DNA of 64,000 bases, taken from assembly GCF_009729095.1 (NCBI RefSeq), contig NZ_VTGX01000006.1:1-64000 (forward strand), in the 5' to 3' direction. This document shows, one piece after another, positions 34,193-44,000 of this stretch. Origin of the DNA: Mycolicibacterium sp. CBMA 247. GTDB taxonomy: Bacteria > Actinomycetota > Actinomycetes > Mycobacteriales > Mycobacteriaceae. Both the position numbers and the translations under genes were made by a program. Under the pieces are notes generated by a model. It made no database searches and had not been told where the DNA came from. It saw only the letters and a program-made list of their open reading frames with translations. The stretch's first letter is position 1. Every line of letters starts with the position of its first letter.

Positions 34193-34918
34193 ATGTCAGA
34201 CGACTTTTTGCTTCGACCGCTCGATGCACCGCCGGCCTACGCCGCGGTCGTCGACCGCATCCGCCGGGCAGTCACCCTCGGGGTGCTGCTGCCCGGCGAC
34301 CGCCTGCCGTCCGAACGCACACTGGCCGAAGGGATGCAGGTCTCGCGCGTCACGGTGCGAGAGGCCCTGCGGGTCCTGCAGGGCGAGGGGCTGCTGCTGA
34401 CCAAACGCGGCAGCGGCGGCACGACCGTCTCACCCGGCGTGATGGCCGCCGACCTCACCGACGACTACGACGGCAAGACCGCTGAAGTCTTCGAAGTCCG
34501 TCTGGCGGTGGAGACGATGGCCGCCCGACTGGCCGCCGAACGGGGCAGGCCCGCCGATCTGCAGTGGCTGGATTCCTGCCAGGATGCTCTGGAAGCGAGC
34601 ACCGACATCCACGCCTTCCGCCGGGCGGATTCCAACTTTCACCTGGCGGTGGCCAGGATGAGCGGCAACACCATGCTGAGCCAGGTCATCGAGGACACCC
34701 GGGCGTCAGTGTTCTCCCGACTCGACCGCAGCAACTTCCCGGTGATCTACGAATCGTCGAGCCGTGGCCACGCCGACGTCATCGCCGCCATCAAGAATCG
34801 CGACCCGGACGCCGCCGCGGCGGCAATGGCCGCCCATATCGAAGAGGCCAGGGGTGAGGTCATGGCGGTCCTCGCCGAACGCGGCCATGAGCCGCGCACT
34901 CAGGAGGCCGGCAGCTAG
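34193..34918 (+). CDS. FadR-subfamily GntR transcriptional regulator
   Basis: A 241-residue regulator: N-terminal winged HTH (residues about 15-85, LLPGDRLPSERTLAEG and MQVSRVTVREALRVLQGEGL) and an all-helical FCD effector domain with likely metal-binding residues (Asp/His around FRRADSNFHLAVARMSGN). Transcribed away from the gamma-glutamyl hydrolase operon and predicted to control it, with an amine or an acidic breakdown product as effector. The start is fixed by the leaderless promoter. The 3' end overlaps the next, convergent gene by 4 nt. Confidence 0.9.
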   Translation: MSDDFLLRPLDAPPAYAAVVDRIRRAVTLGVLLPGDRLPSERTLAEGMQVSRVTVREALRVLQGEGLLLTKRGSGGTTVSPGVMAADLTDDYDGKTAEVFEVRLAVETMAARLAAERGRPADLQWLDSCQDALEASTDIHAFRRADSNFHLAVARMSGNTMLSQVIEDTRASVFSRLDRSNFPVIYESSSRGHADVIAAIKNRDPDAAAAAMAAHIEEARGEVMAVLAERGHEPRTQEAGS

Positions 34919-35256
34919 CGCCAGCCGTCGGCCGCTTTCGCCGCCTGCATGAGCGCATCGCACAACTGCCGCAGTTCGTCGGTCCCGGCGCCCTCGTCGA
35001 CCGCGATGGCCACATCCTCGGCCGCGCACCTGACCTGATATACCCGGTCGGACAGCTGGGCCGCCTCTTCGGCGGTGAGCACCACCGAATCCGGGGCCAG
35101 CGAGGTGCCCTTCACCATGGCGCGCTGTTCATACGCGCGCTGCCGGCAGGATTGCCTGCAGTACTGGCGACGGCGCCCCATCTGCGCGTCGGCGACCTCA
35201 CGTCCACACCACCGACACGGCTGCGGACGGTCACGTCTGTGGTTCCCGATCGCCAT
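34915..35256 (-). CDS. small zinc-finger protein (Rv2049c-like)
   Basis: A 113-residue protein with a C14-x2-C17-x15-C33-x3-C37 zinc-finger-like N-terminus rich in Arg, followed by an acidic helical region. The role is unknown; the basic Cys-rich part suggests nucleic-acid binding. A TACAGT box (35270-35265) ends 8 nt before the ATG, so the transcript may be leaderless. The position beside rbpA matches M. tuberculosis Rv2049c, recalled as a shorter hypothetical protein. Confidence 0.7.
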   Translation of the reverse strand: MAIGNHRRDRPQPCRWCGREVADAQMGRRRQYCRQSCRQRAYEQRAMVKGTSLAPDSVVLTAEEAAQLSDRVYQVRCAAEDVAIAVDEGAGTDELRQLCDALMQAAKAADGWR

Positions 35257-35314
35257 GGGTGACGACTGTAGACTGCCCGACGCCGCGACCCGCGTATCAT
35301 CGATGGTCGAGTCG

Positions 35315-35340
35315 GGAACTTGGCAACGCCGTGAAGCGTT
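35315..35340 (+). promoter_or_regulatory. ECF-sigma (SigH/SigR-like) promoter of rbpA
   Basis: GGAACT (35315-35320) and GTT (35338-35340) are separated by 17 nt, fitting the thiol-stress sigma consensus GGAA-N17/18-GTT. Streptomyces rbpA is known to be driven by SigR. The predicted start lies about 30 nt before the strong AAGGAG box (35367-35372). Confidence 0.45.
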
Positions 35341-35380
35341 GATACATCCGGACCAAAACGCCTAATAAGGAGTGTTGACG

Positions 35381-35719
35381 ATGGCTGATCGCGTCCTGAG
35401 AGGCAGTCGCCTCGGAGCTGTGAGCTACGAGACTGACCGCAACCATGACCTGGCGCCGCGTCAGGTCGCCCGCTACCGCACCGACAACGGCGAAGAGTTC
35501 GACGTGCCGTTCGCCGACGACGCCGAGATTCCCGGTACCTGGCCGTGCAAGAACGGCATGGAGGGCACCCTCATCGACGGTGACGCGCCCGAACCCAAGA
35601 AGGTCAAGCCGCCGCGTACCCACTGGGACATGCTTCTGGAGCGTCGCTCCGTCGAGGAGCTCGAAGAGCTGCTCAAGGAGCGCCTCGACCTGATCAAGAC
35701 CAAGCGTCGCGGCAGCTGA
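35381..35719 (+). CDS. rbpA: RNA polymerase-binding protein RbpA
   Basis: A 112-residue actinobacterial transcription factor that binds RNA polymerase and group I/II sigma factors, stabilises open complexes and affects rifampicin tolerance. Seen: N-terminal MADRVLRGSRLGAVSYE, core domain RQVARYRTDNGEEFDVPFA, basic linker KKVKPPRTHWDMLLERR and the sigma-interaction helix SVEELEELLKERL. ATG 35381 lies 8 nt after AAGGAG and gives the conserved N-terminus; an in-frame upstream start adds three residues. Followed by a perfect terminator. Confidence 0.97.
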   Translation: MADRVLRGSRLGAVSYETDRNHDLAPRQVARYRTDNGEEFDVPFADDAEIPGTWPCKNGMEGTLIDGDAPEPKKVKPPRTHWDMLLERRSVEELEELLKERLDLIKTKRRGS

Positions 35720-35724
35720 ACGGC

Positions 35725-35767
35725 AAAAAACCGCGATATGCCCCGTGTGGGCATATCGCGGTTTTTT
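35725..35767. terminator. bidirectional intrinsic terminator between rbpA and ppm1
   Basis: A perfect 19-bp inverted repeat (35725-35743 and 35749-35767) with a 5-nt loop, carrying six A residues on one side and six T on the other. It therefore gives a U-tailed hairpin on both strands and serves convergent rbpA and ppm1. It is the strongest canonical terminator in the window. Confidence 0.92.
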
Positions 35768-35777
35768 ATGTCTCCAG

Positions 35778-36584
35778 CTAGCGCACCACACCCCGGGCGC
35801 GGTCCAAGCGCCCACGGATACCCCACTCCGCGACCTTGAACATCGCCTCGCGGATGTTGGAACCACTCATCTTGGAGACCCCGAGTTCACGTTCGGTGAA
35901 CGTGATGGGCACCTCGACGACGCTGAACCCGTTGTTGATCGCACGCCAGGTCAGGTCGATCTGGAAGCAGTAGCCCTTGGAATCCACAGCCGACAGGTCG
36001 ATCTTCTCCAGCACCTCGCGCCGGTAGGCGCGGTACCCGGCAGTGATGTCGTGGATGCCGACACCGAGCAGGAACCGGGAATAGGTGTTGGCCGTCTTCG
36101 ACAGCACCAGCCGCCGCCACGGCCAGTTGCGCACCGTGCCGCCGGAGACATAGCGCGACCCGATGGCCAGGTCCGCCCCGGCGTCGACCGCGTCCAGCAG
36201 CCGGCTGAGTTGCTCGGGTGCGTGACTACCGTCGGCGTCCATCTCGACCAGCACCGAGTACCCGCGGCCCAGCCCCCAGGCAAAACCGGCCAGATAGGCC
36301 GCACCGAGACCCGCTTTGCTGGTCCGGTGCATCACGTGCACCCGATCCGGATCTGCCAGGGCCAGCTCATCGGCCAACTGGCCGGTGCCGTCGGGGCTGC
36401 CGTCGTCGACGACCAGGATGTGCACCTCGGGGCTGGCGTGGTGCACGCGCCCGACGATCAGCGGCAGGTTCTCCCGCTCGTTGTAGGTGGGAATGATCAC
36501 CAGGGTGCGCTGACTCGGGCGTTCACCGTCCCGGCGAGGGCTGGATTCCCCCGGCCGCTGCGCTCCATCACCAGGGACTGTCAT
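35778..36584 (-). CDS. ppm1: polyprenol monophosphomannose synthase
   Basis: A 268-residue GT2-family glycosyltransferase that moves mannose from GDP-mannose to polyprenyl phosphate, making the donor for lipomannan/lipoarabinomannan and protein O-mannosylation. Motifs: VIIPTYNERENLPLIV, VVDDGSPDGTG and catalytic EMDADGSH. No transmembrane part; in M. tuberculosis this domain is fused to Lnt, while here the two are separate genes 9 nt apart, as in M. smegmatis. Lnt probably anchors it to the membrane. Confidence 0.95.
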   Translation of the reverse strand: MTVPGDGAQRPGESSPRRDGERPSQRTLVIIPTYNERENLPLIVGRVHHASPEVHILVVDDGSPDGTGQLADELALADPDRVHVMHRTSKAGLGAAYLAGFAWGLGRGYSVLVEMDADGSHAPEQLSRLLDAVDAGADLAIGSRYVSGGTVRNWPWRRLVLSKTANTYSRFLLGVGIHDITAGYRAYRREVLEKIDLSAVDSKGYCFQIDLTWRAINNGFSVVEVPITFTERELGVSKMSGSNIREAMFKVAEWGIRGRLDRARGVVR

Positions 36585-36593
36585 GTGGCTCCT

Positions 36594-38480
36594 TCATCGT
36601 CGCGGGCCTTCGCCGGTGCGACGCCTCAACATATTTTGCACGAACCCTCCATTGTGCAGTATCGCGGCGAGCAACGCCCCAATACCGACCGTGACCAGCA
36701 CCACCTGCAGAGCCGGCCCCCACTCGGTGGCGGGTGTCAGCTCCGATTTCAGCCTGATCTGGCTGTCCAGATAGGCCGGCTCGAAGAACTCGGTGCGGGC
36801 CAACTCACGTCCGTCCGGGGCGATCACCGCGCTGATGCCGGTGGTCCCGGCGACAACGAGGTACCGGTCGTGCTCGACGGCCCGCAGTTTGCCGAACGCC
36901 AACTGCTGTGCACTCATGTTCTCGTCGAACGTCGCGTTGTTGGTGGGCACCGTCAGTACCTGGGCGCCATTGAGTACCGATTCCCGCGCGGCCCGGTCGA
37001 AGATCACTTCCCAGCAGGTGGTCACTCCGACCGGCACACCTGCCGCGTGCACGACGCCGTTGCCCTCACCGGGGACGAAGTAGCCGGCCCGGTCGGCATA
37101 CGACGACAGGTGCCGGAAGAAACTGCGCCACGGCAGGTACTCACCGAACGGTTGCACGATCTTCTTGTCGTGGCGCTCACCGGGCCCGTGCTCGGGATCC
37201 CACACGATCACGGTGTTGGTGGCCACCGGGTTTTCCGGGGTGTAGCCGTCGGCCTTGGTGACTGTTCCCACCAGAATCGGCGCGTCGATGGCATCGGCTG
37301 CCGCGGTGATCTGTGCGGCCGCGTCCGCATTGACCAGTGGATCGATGTCCGAGGCGTTCTCGGGCCAGACGACGAACATGGGCTGCGCGGCCCTACCCGC
37401 GCGCACATCGTCGGCCAGCCGCAGCGTCTCTTTCACATGGTTGTCGAGCACCGCACGGCGCTGGGCATTGAACTCCAGGCCGAGCCGGGGCACATTGCCC
37501 TGCACGGCGGCCACGGTGACAGTTTGTTCATCGCCCGCGCCGGTGCCGGAATGACGGACCTGGGGCCACAACAACGCGGTCGCCAGCAGCACCGCCGTGA
37601 TGGTCAGGCCGGGCAGCATGACCGCGGGCGCGGGGAAGCCGGGCTTGTGGCCGTGCCGCCACCACTGCACGATCTCCAGCGCCAGCAGCGTCGCACTGAA
37701 GCCGACGAGCGCCACCGCGAACGACACCAGCGGCGCACCTCCCCACCGCGCGATCGGCAGCAGTGGCCCGTTGGTCTGACCGAATCCGAGCACGCCCCAG
37801 GGAAATCCGCCGAACGGAACGGTCGATTTGAGCCATTCCTGGACGATCCACAACGCGGCGAACCACAACGGCCAGCCGGGCAATCGCCTCACCACCGTTG
37901 CAGACAGGCCGAAAAGCCCACAGAACAGCGCCTGCATGGCCGCCAGGGCCAGCCATGGCACCGCCCCGACCAATCCGCTGATCCACGGCAGCAACGGAAC
38001 GTAGAACGCCAAGCCGAAGAGGAATCCGTAGCCGAAGCCACCGGCACGGGTGGTGGATCGCAGGGTCAGCACCCAGCCGATCAACGCCAACCCGACGAAG
38101 GCCGCCCACCACCAACCCGTCGGTGGGTAGCTCAGGCACAACGCCAGTCCCCCGCCGACGGACGCGCTCAACTGTGCCCACCGCACGGCGGCGGCCCGGC
38201 CGAAGCGCGACGCCCGGGCAGCCAGCACCGCCCAGCGGTCCGGTGTGCCCGCCGCGGTCAGGCGATACCCGCGATCCTCGGGATCCTCGTCGGGATCGAT
38301 GTCAGCGACCGGGTCGCCGGTGGCGTCCTCGTCCAGTTCCCCGAAGGCCTCGTCGTCGAGCTCGTCGAGTTCGGCGAGTTCGTCATCCTCGACCGCGGGG
38401 ATCACCTCGGTGATCTCGTTGGGGCCGGGCCGGAGCGGCCGAGGGCCATCCGGTCTGCCTCTGGGACGGTCATTGCCCAT
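36594..38480 (-). CDS. lnt: apolipoprotein N-acyltransferase
   Basis: A 628-residue enzyme adding the third acyl chain to lipoproteins. An acidic 80-residue N-terminal tail precedes about six to eight membrane segments (residues about 100-290) and a nitrilase-fold domain with the Lnt triad: Glu in VWPENASD, Lys in DKKIVQPFGEYLPW, Cys in TTCWEVIFD. ATG 38480 (MGNDRPRGRP) overlaps the upstream amidohydrolase stop by 11 nt; the longer in-frame extension would lie inside that gene. Coupled to ppm1, whose product it probably tethers. Confidence 0.92.
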   Translation of the reverse strand: MGNDRPRGRPDGPRPLRPGPNEITEVIPAVEDDELAELDELDDEAFGELDEDATGDPVADIDPDEDPEDRGYRLTAAGTPDRWAVLAARASRFGRAAAVRWAQLSASVGGGLALCLSYPPTGWWWAAFVGLALIGWVLTLRSTTRAGGFGYGFLFGLAFYVPLLPWISGLVGAVPWLALAAMQALFCGLFGLSATVVRRLPGWPLWFAALWIVQEWLKSTVPFGGFPWGVLGFGQTNGPLLPIARWGGAPLVSFAVALVGFSATLLALEIVQWWRHGHKPGFPAPAVMLPGLTITAVLLATALLWPQVRHSGTGAGDEQTVTVAAVQGNVPRLGLEFNAQRRAVLDNHVKETLRLADDVRAGRAAQPMFVVWPENASDIDPLVNADAAAQITAAADAIDAPILVGTVTKADGYTPENPVATNTVIVWDPEHGPGERHDKKIVQPFGEYLPWRSFFRHLSSYADRAGYFVPGEGNGVVHAAGVPVGVTTCWEVIFDRAARESVLNGAQVLTVPTNNATFDENMSAQQLAFGKLRAVEHDRYLVVAGTTGISAVIAPDGRELARTEFFEPAYLDSQIRLKSELTPATEWGPALQVVLVTVGIGALLAAILHNGGFVQNMLRRRTGEGPRR

Positions 38481-40062
38481 GGATGACGACACCCCGGTGA
38501 ACGGTCTGACGGCAGCGCGGCAACTCCGCGTCGGCGGCCAGCCGCGGCAGTGCCGGCACCCGTGAGCGCGGATCGGTGGACCAGCGCTGGACCGCGTTGG
38601 CCGGGGCGCTGACCTCCAGGTCGTCGGCGTCCCACACCGCGTAGCTGGCGGGGGCTCCAGGGGTGAGCGTGCCGGTGGCACCGTCGCGCTCCCCACCGGC
38701 GCGCCAGCCCCCGCGGGTGGCCGCAGCGAACGCGGCCCGTGCCGAGATGGCGCTGTCCGGAGACCGGTGCGAAACCGCCGCACGCACGGTCTGCCAGGGA
38801 TTCATGCTGGTAACCGGGGTGTCGGAGCCGAAGGCGAGGGGCACGCCTTCGGATGCTAACAGCGCAAACGGGTTGAGCTGGTGAACTCGATCAAGCCCGA
38901 GTCGCTGGGCATACATGCCGTCTTCGCCGCCCCACAACGCATCGAAGTTGGGCTGCATGCTGGCCACCACACCCCAGGCCCCCAATTGGGCGGCCTGCTC
39001 GGCGTTGACCATCTCCAAGTGCTCGAGGCGATGGCCACAGCGGGCCACGGCCGGGGCGCCCAGACGTTGCACCACGGTCGCGAACCCCTCCACGACGGCT
39101 GCGACGGCGGCATCGCCGATCACATGGAATCCGGCCGGGATTCCGGCCTCGGTGCAGGCCTGTACATGTGCGGTGATGGCCTCGGCGTCCAGGTAACAGT
39201 TGCCGCAGATGCCGGACGCATCGTCGTACGGCTCCTGCAGCCACGCGGTGCGCGAGCCGAGGGCACCGTCGACGAACAGGTCTCCGGCCAGGCCACGGGC
39301 GCCGGTCTCGGCGATCAGGTGACGGGCGTGCTCGGCGTCGCGAGCCGGCTCGCCCCAATAGCCGACGACCTCCACGCCATGCTCCAGAGCACGCAGCTCC
39401 TGCCAATCGAGCAAACCGCCGATCTGCGGGCCCGCACATTCGTGCACCGCGGCGATGCCCGAACCGGCCGCATGATCGAGTGCCGCGACGCGGGCCGCGT
39501 GCCGCTGCTGCGCGGTCAGCTGCTCACGCGCGGCCGCGCGCACCAGGTGGTGCGCGTCGGCGCTCAACGACTGCGGATCGAACCCGGTGGCCTCCACCAA
39601 GGCGGGCACCAGCCGGCGCAGTGCTGTGGTCGCGGCGGCCGAATGCACGTCCACCCGGGCCAGATAGGCCGGCCGATCCCCCAGCACCGCGTCGAGATCC
39701 TCGGTACTCGGGCCGGTGCGCTCCGGCCAGCCCGACTCGTCCCAGCCGTGTCCCCACACCGGACCGTCCGGGTTCTGGAGTGCGTACTCGCCGACGAGAC
39801 GCAGACAGTGTTTCAGCGAAGTGGCCCCGCGCAGATCCAGGCCATGCAGGTTCAGCCCCGTCGCGGTGAGATGGACGTGGCTGTCGACAAATGCCGGCGC
39901 GACGAAGCCACCGTCGAGGTCGACGATCTCGGCGTCGGGAAACTGTGCCCGGCCGACGTCGTCGGTACCCAGCCACGCCACTACCCCGCCGCGCACGGCG
40001 AATGCGGTCGCGTCGGGATAGCTGGGGCTGTGGATGCGCCCGTTGATCAGGAGTGTGGTCAA
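38470..40062 (-). CDS. amidohydrolase family protein (YtcJ/NfdA-like)
   Basis: A 530-residue metal-dependent amidohydrolase. It has the metal-binding HxH in FVDSHVHL, a GHGWDESGW segment, a second His pair around HVIGDAA and RCGHRLEHLE, and SDTPVTSMNPW near the end. These features match the YtcJ/N-substituted formamide deformylase group. No signal peptide. It sits between fxsA and lnt in the same orientation and overlaps lnt, so it may be co-expressed with lipoprotein maturation genes without a clear functional link. The substrate is unknown. Confidence 0.88.
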   Translation of the reverse strand: MTTLLINGRIHSPSYPDATAFAVRGGVVAWLGTDDVGRAQFPDAEIVDLDGGFVAPAFVDSHVHLTATGLNLHGLDLRGATSLKHCLRLVGEYALQNPDGPVWGHGWDESGWPERTGPSTEDLDAVLGDRPAYLARVDVHSAAATTALRRLVPALVEATGFDPQSLSADAHHLVRAAAREQLTAQQRHAARVAALDHAAGSGIAAVHECAGPQIGGLLDWQELRALEHGVEVVGYWGEPARDAEHARHLIAETGARGLAGDLFVDGALGSRTAWLQEPYDDASGICGNCYLDAEAITAHVQACTEAGIPAGFHVIGDAAVAAVVEGFATVVQRLGAPAVARCGHRLEHLEMVNAEQAAQLGAWGVVASMQPNFDALWGGEDGMYAQRLGLDRVHQLNPFALLASEGVPLAFGSDTPVTSMNPWQTVRAAVSHRSPDSAISARAAFAAATRGGWRAGGERDGATGTLTPGAPASYAVWDADDLEVSAPANAVQRWSTDPRSRVPALPRLAADAELPRCRQTVHRGVVIHGQ

Positions 40063-40079
40063 GCTGTTTCAGGTGGCTG

Positions 40080-40562
40080 TCAGGCCTGGGGAGGCAGACG
40101 GTGCGGATCGACATCGGTGACGTCGATGACTTCGCCGTCAATGTAGTCGCCTGCCCCGTGGCGAGAACCGGCGGTCCCGGTCGTCCAGCCGAAACCGGCG
40201 GGCGCCGCGGCGACGAGCGGCATCCGCCGGGCAACCAGTCCCGTCAGCACCGGTCGTGCCGCCGCCCGCGTGGGCGGCAGCAGCAACAGCGCGCCCAGTA
40301 CCGAGCTGGCCAGGCCGGGAATCACCACCAGCACGGCGCCCAGCGCCACCAGCACGCTGTCGGATACCGCGCCGTGGGGATCCGACAGGCCCGTGCGCAA
40401 CCGGCGGATGTGCCGGTTGAGCTGCGAACCCGCCAGCGCCAGCCCGATCAGGAACGAGGCCAGCAACAACAGCACGGTGTAGCCGAACCCGATGGTCGCC
40501 ACCAGGGCGACCATCACCGCCATCTCGACGAGGGCGTAGATCAGAAACAGCCGCTTTGCCAT
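40080..40562 (-). CDS. fxsA: FxsA family membrane protein
   Basis: A 160-residue FxsA (suppressor of F exclusion) homologue with two N-terminal membrane segments (RLFLIYALVEMAVMVALVAT and TVLLLLASFLIGLALAGSQL) and a third near residue 90 (VVIPGLASSVLGALLLLPP). FxsA proteins sit in the cytoplasmic membrane; the role is poorly defined. M. tuberculosis Rv2053c lies at the same place near ppm1/lnt. The start is ATG 40562; 17 nt separate its stop from the amidohydrolase. Confidence 0.85.
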   Translation of the reverse strand: MAKRLFLIYALVEMAVMVALVATIGFGYTVLLLLASFLIGLALAGSQLNRHIRRLRTGLSDPHGAVSDSVLVALGAVLVVIPGLASSVLGALLLLPPTRAAARPVLTGLVARRMPLVAAAPAGFGWTTGTAGSRHGAGDYIDGEVIDVTDVDPHRLPPQA

Positions 40563-40610
40563 GCCCTGTACAACGCGGCGAACCCCCGTCAGGTTCCGGC
40601 CCGGCCAACC

Positions 40611-40994
40611 TCAGTCCGCGGCGCGCAACTCCAGGCCGACGTTGCGGTGCATGCCGCCGCGCAGCTTGCTGAAGAAATTGAACCCCTTGCCCAGCAGCCC
40701 GTAGCGCTTGCCGATGCCGTCGTAAATGTCGCCGTTGCGGGCCTGCTCCAGCACCACGGCCTGCGCCTCGACCGCCTCGCTCTTGGGATTACCCCGCACA
40801 TCGCACGCCGCCACGGTGACCCGTGGGGTGTTGCGAATCCGCTTGACCTTCCACGAATCGGCCTCGGTGATCACCAGCAGCCGGTCACCGTCGGGCACGG
40901 CCCAGATCGCGGTCGGTTTGGGCCTGCCGTCCTTGGTGAACGTGGTCAGCAGAACGTAGTTGGCCTTGGCGACATCGGCGAAGGTGGGAGCCAT
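40611..40994 (-). CDS. PPOX-class split-barrel F420/FMN-dependent protein (Rv2061c-like)
   Basis: A 127-residue split-beta-barrel protein of the pyridoxamine-oxidase-like/FDOR superfamily: NYVLLTTFTKDGRPKPTAIWAV, LLVITEADSWKVKRIRNTPRVTVAACD. Mycobacterial members typically bind F420 or FMN. The C-terminal basic stretch FFSKLRGGMHRNVGLELR matches M. tuberculosis Rv2061c, the neighbour of cobN there too. ATG 40994 was chosen over the adjacent GTG at 40997. 20 nt downstream of cobN, probably co-transcribed. Confidence 0.88.
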   Translation of the reverse strand: MAPTFADVAKANYVLLTTFTKDGRPKPTAIWAVPDGDRLLVITEADSWKVKRIRNTPRVTVAACDVRGNPKSEAVEAQAVVLEQARNGDIYDGIGKRYGLLGKGFNFFSKLRGGMHRNVGLELRAAD

Positions 40995-41014
40995 CACACG
41001 AATTTACTGTGTGC

Positions 41015-44000
41015 TCAGCCTTCCAGCTCGCCTTCGGTTTCCAGCAGCACCTGCCGCAGACCGTCGAGGGTGGCCTGCTCGGGCTGCGCCCACATTCCGC
41101 GACCCGCAGCCTCCAGCAGGCGTTCGGCCATGCCGTGCAGCGCCCACGGGTTGGATTCGGACATGAACTTGCGGTTCTCGTCGTCCAGCACGTATTCGGC
41201 CGAGAGCCGCTCATACATCCAGTCGGCCATCACGTGTGCGGTGGCGTCGTAGCCGAACAGGTAGTCGACGGTGGCCGCCATCTCGAAAGCGCCCTTGTAG
41301 CCGTGCCTGCGCATCGCGGTGATCCAGCGCGGGTTGACCACCCGGGCCCGGAAGACGCGGTTGGTCTCCTCCGACAGGGTGCGGGTCCGGACCGCGTCGG
41401 GCCGGGTGTTGTCGCCGATGTAGGCCGCCGGGGCCTGGCCGGTCAGCGCCCGCACCGTGGCCACCATGCCGCCGTGGTACTGGAAATAGTCGTCCGAGTC
41501 GGCGATGTCGTGCTCGCGGGTGTCGGTGTTCTTGGCGGCCACCGCGATTCGCCGGTACGCCCGGTTCATGTCGTCGGCGGCGGGGGCACCGTCCAGTCCT
41601 CGACCGTAGGCGAAGCCGCCCCAGGCGGTGTACACCTCGGCCAGGTCGGCGTCATCGCGCCAGTTGCGGCTGTCGATCAGCTGCAGCAGGCCCGCACCGT
41701 AGGTTCCCGGCTTGGAGCCGAAAATTCTTGTGGTAGATCGCCTTTGATCACCGTGTTCGGCCAGGTCGGCCTGGGAGTGGGCACGCACGTAGTTGTCCTC
41801 GGCCGGCTCATCGAGCCCGGCCACCAACGCCACCGCGTCATCGAGCATGGTCACCACGTGCGGGAAGGCGTCCCGGAAGAACCCGGAGATACGCACCGTG
41901 ACGTCGATGCGGGGCCGGCCGAGTTCGGCCAGGTCGATCGGCTCCAGGTCGACCACCCGCCGCGACGCGTCATCCCACACCGGCCGCACCCCCAGCAGGG
42001 CGAGCACTTCGGCGATGTCGTCACCGGCGGTGCGCATGGCCGAGGTGCCCCACACCGACAGGCCGACCGACTGGGGCCAGCGGCCGTAGTCGTCGCGGTA
42101 GCGGGCCAGCAGCGAATCCGCCATCGCCACACCGGTTTCCCAGGCCAGCCGGGACGGTACGGCCTTGGGGTCCACGGAGTAGAAGTTGCGGCCGGTGGGC
42201 AGCACGTTGACCAGTCCACGCAACGGCGATCCGGAGGGCCCGGAGACGATGAAGCCCCCGGCCAGGGCGCGCAGCACCTGGTCGATCTCGCCGGCCGTGC
42301 CGGCCAGCCGGGGCACCACCTCGGTGGCGGCGAACCGCAGGATCCGGACCACCTCGGGGTTGTCGGTGATCTTCTCGACAGCGCCTGCGTCCCACCCGGA
42401 TTCCTGCAGCGCGGCAACCAGTTCGCGGGCTCTGGCCTCGGCGGCGTCGACGGCAGCGCGGTCGTCACTGCCGTCTTCGGTCAGGCCCAGCGCCTGACGC
42501 AGCCCGGGCACGGTCTGCTCGCCGCCGAACAGCTGACGGGCCCGCAGGATGGCCAGCACCAGGTCGAGTTCGCCCGCACCGGTGGGCTTCTGCCCCAGCA
42601 CGTGCAGCCCGTCGCGGATCTGCACATCCTTGATCTCGCACAACCAGCCGTCGACGTGCAGCAGCATGTCGTCGAAGGAATCCTCGTCGGGACGATCCTC
42701 CAGGCCCAGGTCGTGGTCCATCTTCGCCGCCCGCATCAGCGTCCAGATCTGCTGACGAATGGCCGGCAGCTTGCCGGGGTCCAGCGCCGAGACCATGGCG
42801 TGCTCGTCGAGCAGCTGCTCGAGTTTGGCTATGTCGCCGTAACTTTCGGCGCGCGCCATCGGCGGGATGAGATGGTCGATGAGGGTGGCGTGCGCCCGGC
42901 GTTTGGCCTGCGTGCCCTCCCCCGGGTCGTTGACCAAGAACGGATAGATCAGCGGCAGATCACCCAGGGCCGCATCGGTGCCGCAGGCCGCGCTCATGCC
43001 TAGGGTCTTGCCGGGCAGCCATTCCAGGTTGCCGTGCTTGCCCAGATGCACGACGGCGTCGGCACCAAATGAGCCGGGGAATGACGAGTCCAGCCATCGG
43101 TAGGCGGCCAGATAGTGGTGACTGGGCGGCAGATCGGGGTCGTGGTAGATGGCCACCGGGTTCTCCCCGAAGCCGCGCGGAGGCTGCACCACCAGCACCA
43201 CGTTGCCTGTCTGGATGGCCGCGATGACGATCTCGCCGTCGGGATCGCGGCTGCGGTCGACGAAGAGCTCACCCGGCGGCGGGCCCCAGTGCTCGACGAC
43301 GGCGTCGGCGAGTTCGGCGGGCAGCGTCGCGAACCAGGCCCGATAATCCTTGGCGGGCACCCGAATCGGATTGCCGGCCAGCGCCTCGTCGGTCAGCCAG
43401 TCCGGGTCCTGCCCGCCGCGTTCGATCAGCGAGTGGATCAGGGCGTCGCCGTCGCCGGAGGCGACAATTGTGGCGAGGTCGCCCGGTCCGCCGACCATCG
43501 CGAGATCGCCTGGGGCAGCTGCCTCACCGATGTCGTAACCGGCATCGCGCATGGTGCGCAGCAGCGCGATCGCGCTGGCCGGGGTGTCCAGGCCCACTGC
43601 GTTGCCGATCCGGGCGTGCTTGGTGGGATAGGCCGAAAACACCAAGGCCACACGCTTTTCGGCGGCCGGGATGGCGCGCAGCCGGGCGTGGCGCACGGCC
43701 AAACCGGCCACCCGCGCGCAACGTTCGGGATCGGCGACGTAGGAGATCAACCCTTCGGAGTCGATCTCCTTGAAGGAGAACGGCACCGTGATGATGCGGC
43801 CGTCGAACTCGGGAACGGCGACCTGGGTGGCGACGTCCAGCGGCGACATCCCGTCGTCGTTATCCGACCACTGCTCCCGCGAGCTGGTCAGGCACAGCCC
43901 CTGCAGGATCGGGATATCCAATGCGGCGAGGTGCGCGACATTCCATGAATCGTCGCTACCCCCGGCGCCGACCGCTGCCGGGGTGGCGCCGCCGGCCGCC

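Noticed and set aside
35745..38486. 913-codon plus-strand open frame opposite ppm1 and lnt
   Set aside because: It crosses two well-identified minus-strand genes, contains repetitive Gln/Arg/His composition and begins inside a terminator.
41009..43003. 664-codon plus-strand open frame opposite cobN
   Set aside because: cobN is unmistakable on the minus strand over its whole length; the opposite frame has no recognisable motif.
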